A stretch of DNA of 22,649 bases from Acrasis kona (taxonomy: Eukaryota > Heterolobosea > Eutetramitea > Acrasida > Acrasidae): the NCBI GenBank assembly GCA_026419775.2, contig JAOPGA020000955.1, forward strand, positions 1-22,649, in the 5' to 3' direction. This document shows, piece after piece, positions 1 through 8,856 of this stretch. The stretch's first letter is position 1. Every line of letters starts with the position of its first letter. The notes below the pieces were generated by a model. The model was not told the origin of the DNA and did not search any database. It worked only from the letters and a program-made list of their open reading frames with translations. The translations under genes and the position numbers were made by a program.

Positions 1-136
1 AAATGTTGTGGTTTAAAAGTCGCTTTTCATCAGATTCATCAACGAAAGTAAGGGGTGCAAAACTAAAATCATCAATATCCAATGAGTTTAGTGGAAAGTT
101 AACCTCCTGTTCTGGGTTCAATTCATTGCTTGTCAT
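1..136 (-). CDS. Start of an unrecognised protein, cut off by the left edge
   Basis: An open frame begins with ATG at 136 on the minus strand and stays open to the edge, giving 45 codons. The peptide starts MTSNELNPEQ and is acidic, with runs of Asp and Glu (for example SLDIDDFSF). There is no signal peptide or recognisable domain in this fragment. It is head to head with the TMEM97-like gene, with only 23 nt between the two start codons. The plus-strand frame over the same bases lacks any homology and overlaps the real TMEM97 start, so the minus-strand reading is preferred. The fragment is short, so its coding status is likely but not proven. Confidence 0.5.
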   Translation of the reverse strand, partial: MTSNELNPEQEVNFPLNSLDIDDFSFAPLTFVDESDEKRLLNHNI

Positions 137-159
137 CTACTTTACAACCGTTGTAAGAT
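137..159. promoter_or_regulatory. 23-nt shared divergent promoter with a perfect inverted repeat
   Basis: This is the whole gap between two opposing start codons. Its centre is the 15-nt element at 142-156: TTACAAC, one central C, then GTTGTAA. The arms are perfect 7-bp complements. The core CAACCGTTG contains a Myb-type recognition sequence (YAACNG) on both strands. Calling it a shared control element is inference from symmetry and position. Confidence 0.4.
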
Positions 160-710
160 ATGGTGAAGCCACTGTTGAGGAGGTTTGGAGACTTGGTTGT
201 GTTCTTGTACTTCATCACTCACATACCGATAACAATATTGATTGACTCTCAAGTACTACTACGCAAAAGCATCACCTATCACCCAGCAATATCGTCAGTA
301 TTCGATGATTACAGCGTCAACTTCCAGGATAAATTGGTCACTAATGCACCACTGTGGTTTCAAGTTTTCACACTATGCGAACTGATTTTACAACTTCCCT
401 TCTTTCCAGTCGCTGCGTACGCCTACTACAAAGGTAAGCCATAACGTCGCATCTTACATGACAAAAATAAGGAAAGAATTGGATTCGCATACCTGCTATA
501 GTGTATGGAGTTCATGTGGTGACTACTTTAATCCCAATTTTGAGTACACAGTTCTTTGATCCAGAATACAGACCAACAAGTAACATAGTACTTCTAGGAC
601 TGTCTGCCATATACTCCATCTACTTTTTCATACCATTTTACATTGTTGTCACAAACGTACTGTATGAAAAGCCCTTTGGCGACGAGCTTGTGAAGAAAAA
701 GAAACAATAA
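160..710 (+). CDS. TMEM97: TMEM97 / sigma-2 receptor-like EXPERA-domain protein
   Basis: Two exons, 160-433 and 472-710, joined across a 38-nt intron, give 170 residues, close to the size of human TMEM97. Family signatures are clear: YFITHIPIT in the first membrane helix, LCELILQLPFFP in the second, and GVHVVTTLIPILST after the splice. The two acidic ligand-pocket residues are present as Asp29 and Glu74 (Asp29 and Glu73 in human). The C-terminus KKKKQ fits a KKxx ER-retrieval signal. The family is four-helix ER proteins of the EXPERA superfamily, related to sterol isomerase and linked to sterol trafficking. The splice restores the conserved KNWIRIPAIVYG segment that either single frame breaks. 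AATAAA follows the stop at 715-720. The next gene downstream is also a sterol gene. Confidence 0.93.
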
Positions 711-942
711 TCAAAATAAATACTTTCAAATTACTTAATCTTCTATTATTTGGAATCACACAGATTTGATCATTTGACATTCACATAGCACACTCAGAAA
801 AGAAGCATGGAACTGTACTATTGGATCATCAAATTTGATGAATACAGGATATCTTGTTTAACATACAAAAGCCGGTAGCGGGAATCCGTTTTTATGAGAC
901 CATCCGGAGTTCTAATTGAATCATCGATTGTAAGAAGAATCA

Positions 943-1811
943 ATGAACAACACAATCGCTGAGAAGGGAAACATAGTGGATCAATGGATCTTTAACTCTT
1001 ACTCTCATTTGTTAAATACATACCCAGAGTTCGTTGTTAAGGTAGTTCTGCCCTTTTTAAGCATTGTTGGTTCATATGCACTCTTTTGTGGATTTATGTT
1101 TTTGTTGGAATACCTAGACATTGAATTGATTAAGAAGTATAAAATACAACAAAAGGTAAAATACAGTGTTCGATTACCTAGTGTAACATAAATTAGAAAT
1201 TCAATGACAAAGCGAGCTTAATTAAGGCAGTCAAATATCTTGCCTTCAATTATTTCGTCGTGATTCTACCTATGTACATCTCTTTCTTCTCAATCATGAG
1301 CTTTTTTGGATTCAGCACTGAACCCTCAGACATACCTTCGTCGTACACAATGGTATGGCAGACGATTGTATTCTTCTTTTTAGAAGATTTTTGTCATTAC
1401 TGGTTTCACAGGTGGCTTCACACAGAGTTTGGATACAAAAACATTCACTGCGTTCACCACGAGTTTACTGCACCCAGCGCGCTAAGCGCCTCTTACTCTC
1501 ATCCTGCGGAGGTTGTGATACAAGGAATGGGTACCTTCATGGGACCAATACTATTCCGCCCACATCTTATTCTCCTAGTGATTTGGACCAACTTGAGACA
1601 ATTCTCAGCCATCGACTCACACTGTGGATATGACTTTCCATTTGCATTAAACAACATTCTACCAAGCGTGTTCGGAGGTGCAGACTTTCATGACTTCCAC
1701 CATAGAACATACAATGGAGCATATTCCTCGAACTTTATATTTTGGGATAAATGGATGGGAACTTGTGGCTCATACTTTAAAAGCAAAGAAAAGAGAATAA
1801 AAAAGCAGTAG
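943..1811 (+). CDS. MSMO1: C4-methylsterol oxidase (fatty acid hydroxylase superfamily)
   Basis: Exons 943-1155 and 1197-1811 flank a 41-nt intron and encode 275 residues. The enzyme oxidises the C4 methyl group of sterols in the ER as the first step of C4 demethylation (ERG25/SMO family). The diiron histidine boxes are all present: His138-x3-His142 with His146, His155-x2-His158-His159, and His236-x2-His239-His240. Hydrophobic segments lie around residues 35-58 and 85-110, with another about 180-200. The order KKYKIQQK, then the HYWFHRWLH, VHHEF and HDFHH motifs, matches methylsterol monooxygenase better than C5-desaturase or fatty-acid hydroxylase. The tail RIKKQ is basic and may help ER retention. 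The stop is 21 nt from the stop of the converging VTT gene, so their 3' UTRs must overlap. Confidence 0.9.
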
Positions 1812-1832
1812 ATTGATTTTATATATTTGTAT

Positions 1833-2908
1833 TTAATTTTGTCGGGTGGAAACCCATGCAACACTCTCCTCTTCGTCCTTTTGGCGCGGAATAAAGTTGC
1901 CATCGTTGGTTTCAAAAACATATCCTGTTCCCTCGCATAATCCGTCCTTAATGTAATTGTTAATTGCTCTCCTGGCCACTACCAACAAGAAGGAAAATAT
2001 ACAAATAATTAACACACCACTCGAAAGTAGAAGAGCAATTCTCATTCCCAAAGAATTCTCGCTGGCCTTGTTAGTTATAATGTCTGCAAAGTCCATCACA
2101 GTTGTTCCGATATATAAAAACAGAATAATACCTGGCGTCATACCCACCCAAGAGGCTTGGACATAGGCAGAAAAAGTAACGCTGGTCAAAGCCAATGCAT
2201 AATTTAACAAATTAAAGGGAAGAAGTGGCGTTAATCGAAGCAGAAGCACGACTTTCCAACCATCTACTGCTATTGCTTTGTCTATGGCATTGAATTTTGG
2301 ATTTTGTTGGATTCTTCTTTTAATTGGTCCCCTCAATAGAGATCTACCTAATAGGAATGACATACTTGCACCCAGTAGACTACCGACTGATATGATTGGA
2401 AATCCCCTCATGATGCCGTAAATGAAACCAGCAGCAATGGTCAATATGGTACCAGGTACGAAAAAAACTGTTGATATAGCATAAACTCTGATATGGATGA
2501 GGTTATTGGTCGCGAGTATAAGACAAACCCAATGAATGTTAAAGCACCATAAATTCCCTGGTCTCTGACCCACTCGAGAAAAAAACTCATATAAAACACA
2601 ATATATCGCCGCAGAAAAACAAAACACAACACCGCTGCTACTATTATGAAAAAAATAAATAGTAATTTTAACCAAGTTCTCCAACTCCAATCTCGTATTC
2701 CATTAGTAAAGTTATGTATACGTTGGGACATGCGCTGAATGAACGTCCCCCTATATTTTGTTCGTCTTTTTGAGTTCTGTCTAATTCTCAACTCCTCTTG
2801 GACACGAAACAAATTTTTGGATAGTTCACCGTACTTGTCCCGACGGCGAATACCGAACAATGCGTCATATGTATCGTCTTTGTTCGCCAGTGTCAACACA
2901 TCTTCCAT
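1833..2908 (-). CDS. VTT-domain membrane protein of the TVP38/TMEM64 family
   Basis: Exons 2908-2529 and 2487-1833 with a 41-nt intron (2528-2488) give 344 residues. About 75 basic, cytosolic-looking N-terminal residues are followed by a membrane helix near 81-99, then the VTT (SNARE-associated Golgi) domain. Signatures are FFVPGTILTIAAG at about 135-147, the LLGRSLLRG loop, and LRLTPLLPFNLLNYALALT followed by WVGMTPGIILF. A last helix precedes a polar tail of about 45 residues. Related proteins act in Golgi or ER membranes, and the wider VTT group (TMEM41B, VMP1) includes lipid scramblases. The precise role here is unknown. The splice is supported because it recreates the conserved G-V-Y-A-I-S-T-V-F-F-V-P-G run. 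It is divergent from the dehydrogenase gene, 113 nt away. Confidence 0.88.
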
Positions 2909-2934
2909 ATTATTTGTAAAGATGTTATTCCGAC

Positions 2935-2946
2935 ACTCCTAGGAGT
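2935..2946. promoter_or_regulatory. 12-bp perfect palindrome between divergent genes
   Basis: ACTCCTAGGAGT is its own reverse complement. It sits in the 113-nt gap between the starts of the VTT gene (2908, -) and the dehydrogenase gene (3022, +), nearer the VTT start. The symmetry suggests a dimeric-factor binding site, but function is inferred only from position. Confidence 0.3.
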
Positions 2947-3021
2947 TTGTTATTGTAACATATTAACTCCGCCAAAACATAAAGATGGATTGAAATTTTT
3001 ATATCAGCATAATAAAAACAA

Positions 3022-4053
3022 ATGTCGAAACCCATCAACACAGCACTTGTCGGATTTGGATTCTCTGGTCAAACATTCCACGGCCCCTTTTTATCTGCTT
3101 TAGAGCAGTTTGAGGTTGTATCAGTCCTTTCCTCACAACCAGATAAAGTTAAACAAAAATTCCCAAACGCTACTGTCTCGTCAAGTCTGGAAGAAGTACT
3201 CGCGACCGATGTAGAGCTTGTAGTAATTACTACACCCAACACACTCCATTTTGAACAAGCGAAAAAATGCATAGAGGCAGGAAAGCACATTATTGTAGAG
3301 AAGCCCTTCATGATTACATCCAAAGAAGCACAAGAGATTGCAGATTTGGCAGAAAAGAAAGGTGTATTGCTATCAGTCTATCATAACCGCAGATATTCTG
3401 ATGACTTGTTAACTTTGAAATCCCTGATCAGAGACGGAAAGATGGGAGAGTTAATTTCGTTCGAGGGGCACTTTGACCGCTTCAGACCAGAAGTAAGAGA
3501 TAGATGGCGTGAGAGGGATCTACCAGGATCTGGAATGCTTTACGACTTGGGCTCACATTTAGTAGATCAGGCCGTCCAACTTTTTGGAAGACCAGACAAG
3601 GTATATTGCGATTCTATCAAACAGCGTAATGGAGCTCAAAGCGACGATTACTTCCACATGGTCCTATACTTTGGTAACAAGAGGGCCATCCTTCATTCGT
3701 CCGTTCTTGTACCCAAAGCGCCAAGCATGATTACTGCACACGGAACCGGCGGTAGTTTTTATGCCTTTAACATTGACCCCCAAGAGGCACAACTCATTGC
3801 AGGAGTCATCCCAACCGACGATTCATTTGGAACAAGAACCGACAAAGGCGAGTACACAGATAAAGATGGGGTCACCACACCGTTGAGCTACGAGAAGGGC
3901 GCCATGGTTAATTACTTTAAAGAATTTGCAAATGCTGTCAGAAATGGAGGCCAAGTCCCGGTGACCCCTAAGGATGCTGTTACTGTAATAAAGATTATAG
4001 AAACTGCAGCAGAGAGTGCGAGAAGAGGTGCCGTAATTGACTATAGCGACTAA
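3022..4053 (+). CDS. Gfo/Idh/MocA-family NAD(P)-dependent oxidoreductase
   Basis: A single uninterrupted frame of 343 residues. The N-terminal Rossmann fold begins ALVGFGFSGQTFHGPFL (residues 8-24). The family's catalytic EKP motif is Glu93-Lys94-Pro95, and the LYDLGSHLVD segment carries Asp175 and His179, expected substrate-site residues. The C-terminal alpha/beta domain ends in SARRGAVIDYS. The length is normal. The early FSG-x4-HGP signature resembles bacterial sugar and inositol dehydrogenases of the YvaA/IolW and YdgJ kind, so the likely reaction is cytosolic oxidation of a cyclic polyol or reduction of its ketone. The substrate cannot be fixed from sequence. It has no intron in a region where most genes do, which would fit bacterial acquisition. 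AATAAA follows at 4062-4067. Confidence 0.9.
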   Translation: MSKPINTALVGFGFSGQTFHGPFLSALEQFEVVSVLSSQPDKVKQKFPNATVSSSLEEVLATDVELVVITTPNTLHFEQAKKCIEAGKHIIVEKPFMITSKEAQEIADLAEKKGVLLSVYHNRRYSDDLLTLKSLIRDGKMGELISFEGHFDRFRPEVRDRWRERDLPGSGMLYDLGSHLVDQAVQLFGRPDKVYCDSIKQRNGAQSDDYFHMVLYFGNKRAILHSSVLVPKAPSMITAHGTGGSFYAFNIDPQEAQLIAGVIPTDDSFGTRTDKGEYTDKDGVTTPLSYEKGAMVNYFKEFANAVRNGGQVPVTPKDAVTVIKIIETAAESARRGAVIDYSD

Positions 4054-4282
4054 AATGTAATAATAAACATTCTTTCACTTGTCAAAATATAGAGTTGATC
4101 ATGCACAAGTTGGAAATTCCAAGAAGACATTAAGACATTATGCCTTTCCGATATTTGGCGAAGGAACATGTTTTGTGTAACATTGGAACATTGACCGTAA
4201 AACAAGAAGCTAAAAATAACACTGCAACTAGTAAACTAGGTCCTTGGTGTCCCGTAGCAAAAAAATTCCGAGCTGCATTTTA

Positions 4283-6040
4283 ATGGCTTATGCACCAACT
4301 GAATCGTCACTAAGGAGAATTAATCATATAATGAATATACTTTCACGCCCGGTATGATGTGACGAGACCTACTAACGTTGCCGCTGCACAGTATGCACTC
4401 AACACGAGAAATTCAAGAGTGAGAAATACTGCCATTACACACAGAATGTTCGCTGACAATAGCAATCAAAACGAAACTACACCTTCGAAAACTTCGAATA
4501 TAATAAATGCGGTCTTGGATAAAATCAAAAGACGATCTTCATCAACACCGCGAAGTCAGATAAGAAATACATCTCAAGTTTCGAATGTCTCGACACCCAA
4601 TAAAAGTTCTTATCTCGCACTTCTTAATTCAAAGTCTGAGACGTCGCCGCAATCATCTCCAAGATCGCCGGATGCGAGCACTAGAAGTAATTCTCCCAGG
4701 TCCACAACAGACATTGCGACGCCATTTTATCGTAAGATTATAGACCAAAAGTCTTCAAATGTACTTTTCGATGCGCAACCGCGGAAAACACAGAGGAGCA
4801 AAACACCAACAACAAGAAGCTATAGTACACAAGCACTCGATTCTTCCATAACGTTAAAAAGTAGAGAGAGGGATAGAACTTTACCAGTAGTTTCTTCTTC
4901 AAAGTTGGGTAGAACTGGGCTTGTTAATCTTGGGAATACGGTAACTAAATAATACATCACGATCTAACCTTCTTTAGTGCTTTATGAATGCATGCATCCA
5001 GTGTCTTTCCAATCTATCGGAGTTAAGGGATGCTTTCGAAAGCAAAAGTTACGACGGTCAACTCGCATCTTCATTTTCATTATTGATAAGAAGACTATGG
5101 AGTGGAGCAGATACTTTTGAGCCAAAGCAATTCAAAACAGCAGTCTCAAAGTGGGCACCTCAATTTTCCGGATACAGGTAGGGTTTGATCTTGTCATGAT
5201 GGTTGCTCATTATTAGACAGCAGGACAGCCAAGAGTTTTTGAGATTTTTATTGGACGGTTTACATGAAGAAACCAACAGAATCAAAAAGAAGGTTCCGTA
5301 CGTTGAATTAAAGGACATTAAAGATGAGAGCGACCTTCATAAAAGCGACAGGTGGTGGAGAAATTATAAAGAGCGCAACGACTCAATCATTACCGATCTG
5401 TTCGCTGGCCAGTTAAAGAGTACCTTAAAATGTGGAATGTGCGGCAACGTATCAACATCTTTCGATCCATTCATGGACGTGTCGCTTCCCATTCCTTCAA
5501 TTGTAAGTTTTTCTTTTACATCTCACTAACAGTCAACAGAGTAATGATCAGTCCTTCAGACATTATTATTCACCATACAAAGACAACCATAAATCTTTCG
5601 AACTTTCGGAGTGTTTTGAAAAGTTTAGTGAAAATGAGTTGCTGATTGGACACGAACAAGTTTACTGCTCAAAATGTCAGAAGCATCAAAGCACAACAAA
5701 AGAATTACGTTTATTCAGACTACCAAAAATACTCGTTGTACATTTAAAGCGCTTCAGCAACACCGATAAACTTTTAAACGAAGTGAAATTTCCACTGGTC
5801 GGACTTGACACATGTGACTACTTGGATAAATCAGCACATTCCATTAATAAAAATACAAAATATAATTTAACAGGAGTCATTAAGCACATGGGTGGTGTTG
5901 GCGGTGGTCACTATACTGCAACATGTATGCATTGCGATACGAATGAGTGGTTGGACTTTAACGATTCTATTGTGAAGAGGAGCAGCGAGATGAGTACAAA
6001 AGGACCCTCTACTTATGTGCTTTTCTATAGCATGCAGTGA
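4283..6040 (+). CDS. Ubiquitin carboxyl-terminal hydrolase, USP type
   Basis: Five exons (4283-4351, 4392-4940, 4978-5177, 5217-5502, 5540-6040) with introns of 40, 37, 39 and 37 nt encode 534 residues. The first 195 or so are Ser/Thr/Arg/Pro-rich and look disordered. The peptidase C19 domain follows: Cys box GLVNLGNTCFMNAC with catalytic Cys207, GYRQQDSQEF near 271-280, zinc-binding pairs Cys345/Cys348 and Cys411/Cys414, His box GGGHYTATC with His492, and WLDFND with Asn509. All key residues are intact, so it should be an active cysteine protease removing ubiquitin, of the USP2/USP8/Doa4 class. Each splice restores a conserved USP motif. Intron 1 contains TACTAAC, a textbook branch site. An in-frame ATG at 4331 is an alternative start; 4283 is the first ATG after an upstream stop. 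Confidence 0.9.
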
Positions 6041-6146
6041 TGTAAACATTGTATTAAATTGTAATTAATATTATATATCTCGTCGGACCATGTCCGGATT
6101 TGTTCTAATTGTTTTTGTAAAAACACAAACAGATAGAAACTCCAAC

Positions 6147-6968
6147 ATGTCAACAACCCCTCAACACACGTACAGGCATTGTATATTTTTAGGACAGCCT
6201 GGTGCTGGGATGAGTACTGCAGCCCACACATTATGTAAAAAAATAGGAATGACTTATCTCTCGGTCTCACAACTATTAGAGATGGTCATAGAGGGCGACT
6301 CACAAACAGCAGCTACGGTTAGATCACATTTGAATAGTTCTAAGATTATAACGGATCAATTGTTTGTTCAATCAATTGTTGAAGTGATAAAATCTGGTAA
6401 ATGTAGGAATGGGTTTATTCTAGATGGCCTTCCAAAAAATATATCACAAGCCAAACTCGTATGTGAAGCATTAATTGATTCGCAGGTAATTAACATTGAA
6501 TAGTTGGACGAAATGCTACAGAATACAAACATTCGGATAGATGCAGTGTTTAATTTTCGCGTATCGGACGAACAACTTCTAATCAACAGAATGCGAAATT
6601 CTTTGATACATCAAACAAGCGGTAGAATTTATGACTTGTCCAGAAAGTCACCCAAACATGCAGGCAAAGATGACGAAACAGGACAAGAACTTTGTCATCG
6701 ATATACTCTACAGAACACTGAAAAGAGACTATGCTTGTACAAATTATTTTCCGAACCATTGTTGAAACATTATGCACACAAGCTTATACAAGTAGACGCA
6801 GACAAACCCATTACACATGTTTGCAAAATCCTTTTACAATATTTACCGAAACCTCGACCTTGGTACAGCCCATTTGGACTATTAGACACAAAAACAAATT
6901 GGATACGCATAATGCTTGCAATGTTGAGTATAGTTACATACATTTTTATAAATAGAACATTATTGTAA
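6147..6968 (+). CDS. Adenylate-kinase-like protein, probably inactive, tail-anchored
   Basis: Exons 6147-6485 and 6522-6968 give 261 residues with a 36-nt intron. The fold is that of adenylate/UMP-CMP kinase: P-loop region LGQPGAGMST (16-24), DGLPKNISQA, a LID with SGRIYDLS and GKDDETGQEL, and HRYTLQNTEKRL. Residues needed for catalysis are changed: the Walker A Lys is Met22, the NMP-binding Arg after the SVSQLL helix is Glu, the Arg of DGFPR is Lys, and a LID Arg (E. coli Arg123) aligns with Ser. The LID's Asp-Asp pair is missing too. The C-terminal 20 or so residues (IRIMLAMLSIVTYIFI) form a membrane helix, predicting a tail-anchored protein facing the cytosol. An in-frame ATG at 6090 would add 19 residues with a hydrophobic stretch. 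Loss of catalysis and the anchor are inferences from motifs. Confidence 0.8.
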
Positions 6969-7178
6969 TACATTGTTTCTTTTCTTTGTGCAAATGATTT
7001 ACCTCTAGGCTTCTCTTTTTGTACACAAAAAAGTAAATTAAAGAAAAATTGTTAAGTTTAATTTCAATACTTTGCAACTCTAAACTCCGAGTCTACATCA
7101 TCCTTACACTATTGTCCACAAAATACCAAGTAGAATTCTTTTCAAAGTAATTCAAAATAAAAATCATACACTTACGGC

Positions 7179-7810
7179 TTATTCAAAGTCTTTTCCTAAA
7201 GCTTTTCCAGAAAATCTTACAGCATATAATTTGGTGCTGTCCCCTCCATAATTGTCTTGAACCAAAATCTAGAGGAATTAAAAACTAAAATTGGAGCACA
7301 CGTACTGATAATGTGGAGACGTTACTAAATTTTCTTGACCCTAGGTTAAATGGTGTGGGATTTTTCTCTGTGACATCAGAGTGTGATAGACCAATATCCT
7401 TTTGTGGTTTAGTGGATAGTGCATCATCAAGGTTCATGTCTTGTTTGTTTACGAATAGCTTGACTAATTGAGGACATGAATCTGGTAGAAGAGGTTTAGT
7501 TAAAGCGCAAAAGTAAGCACCTACCATCTTGAGGTGCAAAGAATTCGATTTGTGTGAGGTGCACTTCTTCAACAAATGGAATATGAATTAAAAGTAGTTC
7601 ATCACTTCCACTTTCAAGGTACTTATTATAGTTCAGTTCAATTGCATTCGAGTTTTGAATCAGATGTTTGACTGTGTGATAGGTCGACTGGTTGATGCAC
7701 TCAACTTTACTTTCATCAATTTTCTGCATAATGTCACATGATTCTTCATTGTCGTTCTCGCTGCTGAACAGGGTAGAGAAAATCTTCGCCAAGACATTAA
7801 AAATCGTCAT
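7179..7810 (-). CDS. PITHD1: PITH-domain protein, PITHD1-like
   Basis: Exons 7810-7525, 7481-7306 and 7268-7179, with introns of 43 and 37 nt, encode 183 residues. PITH-domain landmarks occur in order: IDESKVECINQS, YLESGSDELLLIHIPF, LVKLFVNKQDMNLDDA, then KFSNVSTLSILVQDNYGGDSTKLYA, split here across the last intron. The domain is shared with thioredoxin-like TXNL1, which binds the proteasome, but no thioredoxin domain is present and the whole protein is essentially the PITH module, as in PITHD1. The last exon is 90 nt and ends KDFE. The short N-terminus (MTIFNVLAKIFSTLF) is amphipathic. Its cellular role is not set by the sequence. It is divergent from the unknown gene starting at 7941. Confidence 0.88.
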
Positions 7811-7826
7811 TTTAATTTTAGTTTCT

Positions 7827-7840
7827 ATTATTATAATAAT
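7827..7840. repeat. 14-bp AT-only palindrome in a divergent gap
   Basis: ATTATTATAATAAT is self-complementary and lies 16 nt upstream of the PITHD1-like start (7810, -), in the gap shared with the gene at 7941 (+). AT-only palindromes arise easily by chance in this base composition, so this is a note rather than a claimed site. Confidence 0.2.
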
Positions 7841-7940
7841 TTTTAGCTCCTATTTTGTCAAACAAGGTTAAATTCCAACAGCTTTATTATTGTTGTTTCT
7901 AATTGTATTCAACATGAATATATAGAATTCAGCGTTGCTT

Positions 7941-8620
7941 ATGATGAAGGTCCATTTGTGCTGTTTTAGTTTCTGCTGGTTGTTCTTTACAAGAGTCGTC
8001 ATCACTTCCCGGACTGGAAGATTCACTTTTCAATACAGGCAGACGACGTTCCAACTGCTTACAATCTACTATCAAAGCTCTTCAAAGACAGCGGCTGTCG
8101 ATTTGGAATGAAGGCCACATATCCCGAGCGTTTATCTGCTTGGCCAGCTCACATGAAAGGTCGTGAAATCACATTATACATTTATCAGCACTACACCAGC
8201 CAAGATACAACCAAAGTCGTTCACTATCGTAAAATGCCATCAAAGAAGAAATTTCCAGTCCTATCAACATCAAAAAGAAATGCAGTAGATCAAAATCTAT
8301 TTCAATCTTTTGACCTGTCTATCGAGGACGAGCACCCGTGGGTCTTTTATAGAGAATTCATCAGAAACGCAGAATCCATTTTGGCAGAAAATAAAATTAG
8401 ATCGAACGGATGTGCGGCTGGGGACAGATGGTTGGGAGGTAAGTATTCTAGTTTAAGAAACGAAACTTTTGTAACGGTCGACGATAAGAGCATTTACCCT
8501 CCAAACCAATGTGGGTACAATGGTTGTAAATACGTTGATAATGTTTTTAATAGAATAAAGAAATGGAACAGTCCACTTACCAAGAGGAAAGATAAAAAAA
8601 AAATATTAAAATTGATTTAA
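7941..8620 (+). CDS. Unrecognised protein, possible lyase-like fold
   Basis: The secure part is an open frame from 7970 to the stop at 8620. The first in-frame ATG inside it (8108) would discard a well-structured stretch (WKIHFSIQADDVPTAYNLL). A better model is a 9-nt first exon, 7941-7949 (Met-Met-Lys), then a 44-nt intron (7950-7993) whose size fits the neighbours, giving 211 residues. Visible blocks are DWKIHFSI, GREITLYIYQ, and GGKYSSLRNETF near residue 165, followed by a Cys-containing region and a very basic tail (KRKDKKKILK). A Lys-x-His strand near the start, a GxxxTLY strand and a late S-x-RNE loop faintly recall the phosphothreonine-lyase fold shared by bacterial effectors and lanthipeptide synthetases. 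That is a guess; function is otherwise unknown. Confidence 0.55.
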
Positions 8621-8813
8621 ACATTTACATTCTTTTTTAAACATAATTGATTGTTCAACATCAAAGTACATATGATCTTTTTGATAATGTGATAGACCAC
8701 ACTATAGTGAAGTTTTTATTGTGATCAATGAATACCCCGTTGGATTGATTAGGTAAGTGGACGACGCAAAAATTCAACAAAAGTTTTGAAATTCAAGTTC
8801 CAAATTCACTTTT

Positions 8814-8819
8814 ACGCGT
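8814..8819. promoter_or_regulatory. ACGCGT motif upstream of the Zn2Cys6 gene
   Basis: A single ACGCGT (the MluI cell-cycle box sequence in fungi) lies 37 nt upstream of the start codon at 8857. The rest of the 236-nt gap (8621-8856) is AT-rich with no open frame I can support. One hexamer is weak evidence. Confidence 0.15.
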
Positions 8820-8856
8820 TCTAAATATAACACAAACCAAACAACACAAATGAAAA

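Noticed and set aside
3-245. Plus-strand 80-codon frame at the left edge
   Set aside because: It overlaps the well-supported TMEM97 start in another frame and has no recognisable motif; the minus-strand frame from 136 looks more protein-like.
6486-6503. Translational readthrough of the TAG in the adenylate-kinase-like gene
   Set aside because: A clean GT-AG intron removes the stop, and there is no sign of recoding elsewhere in the window.
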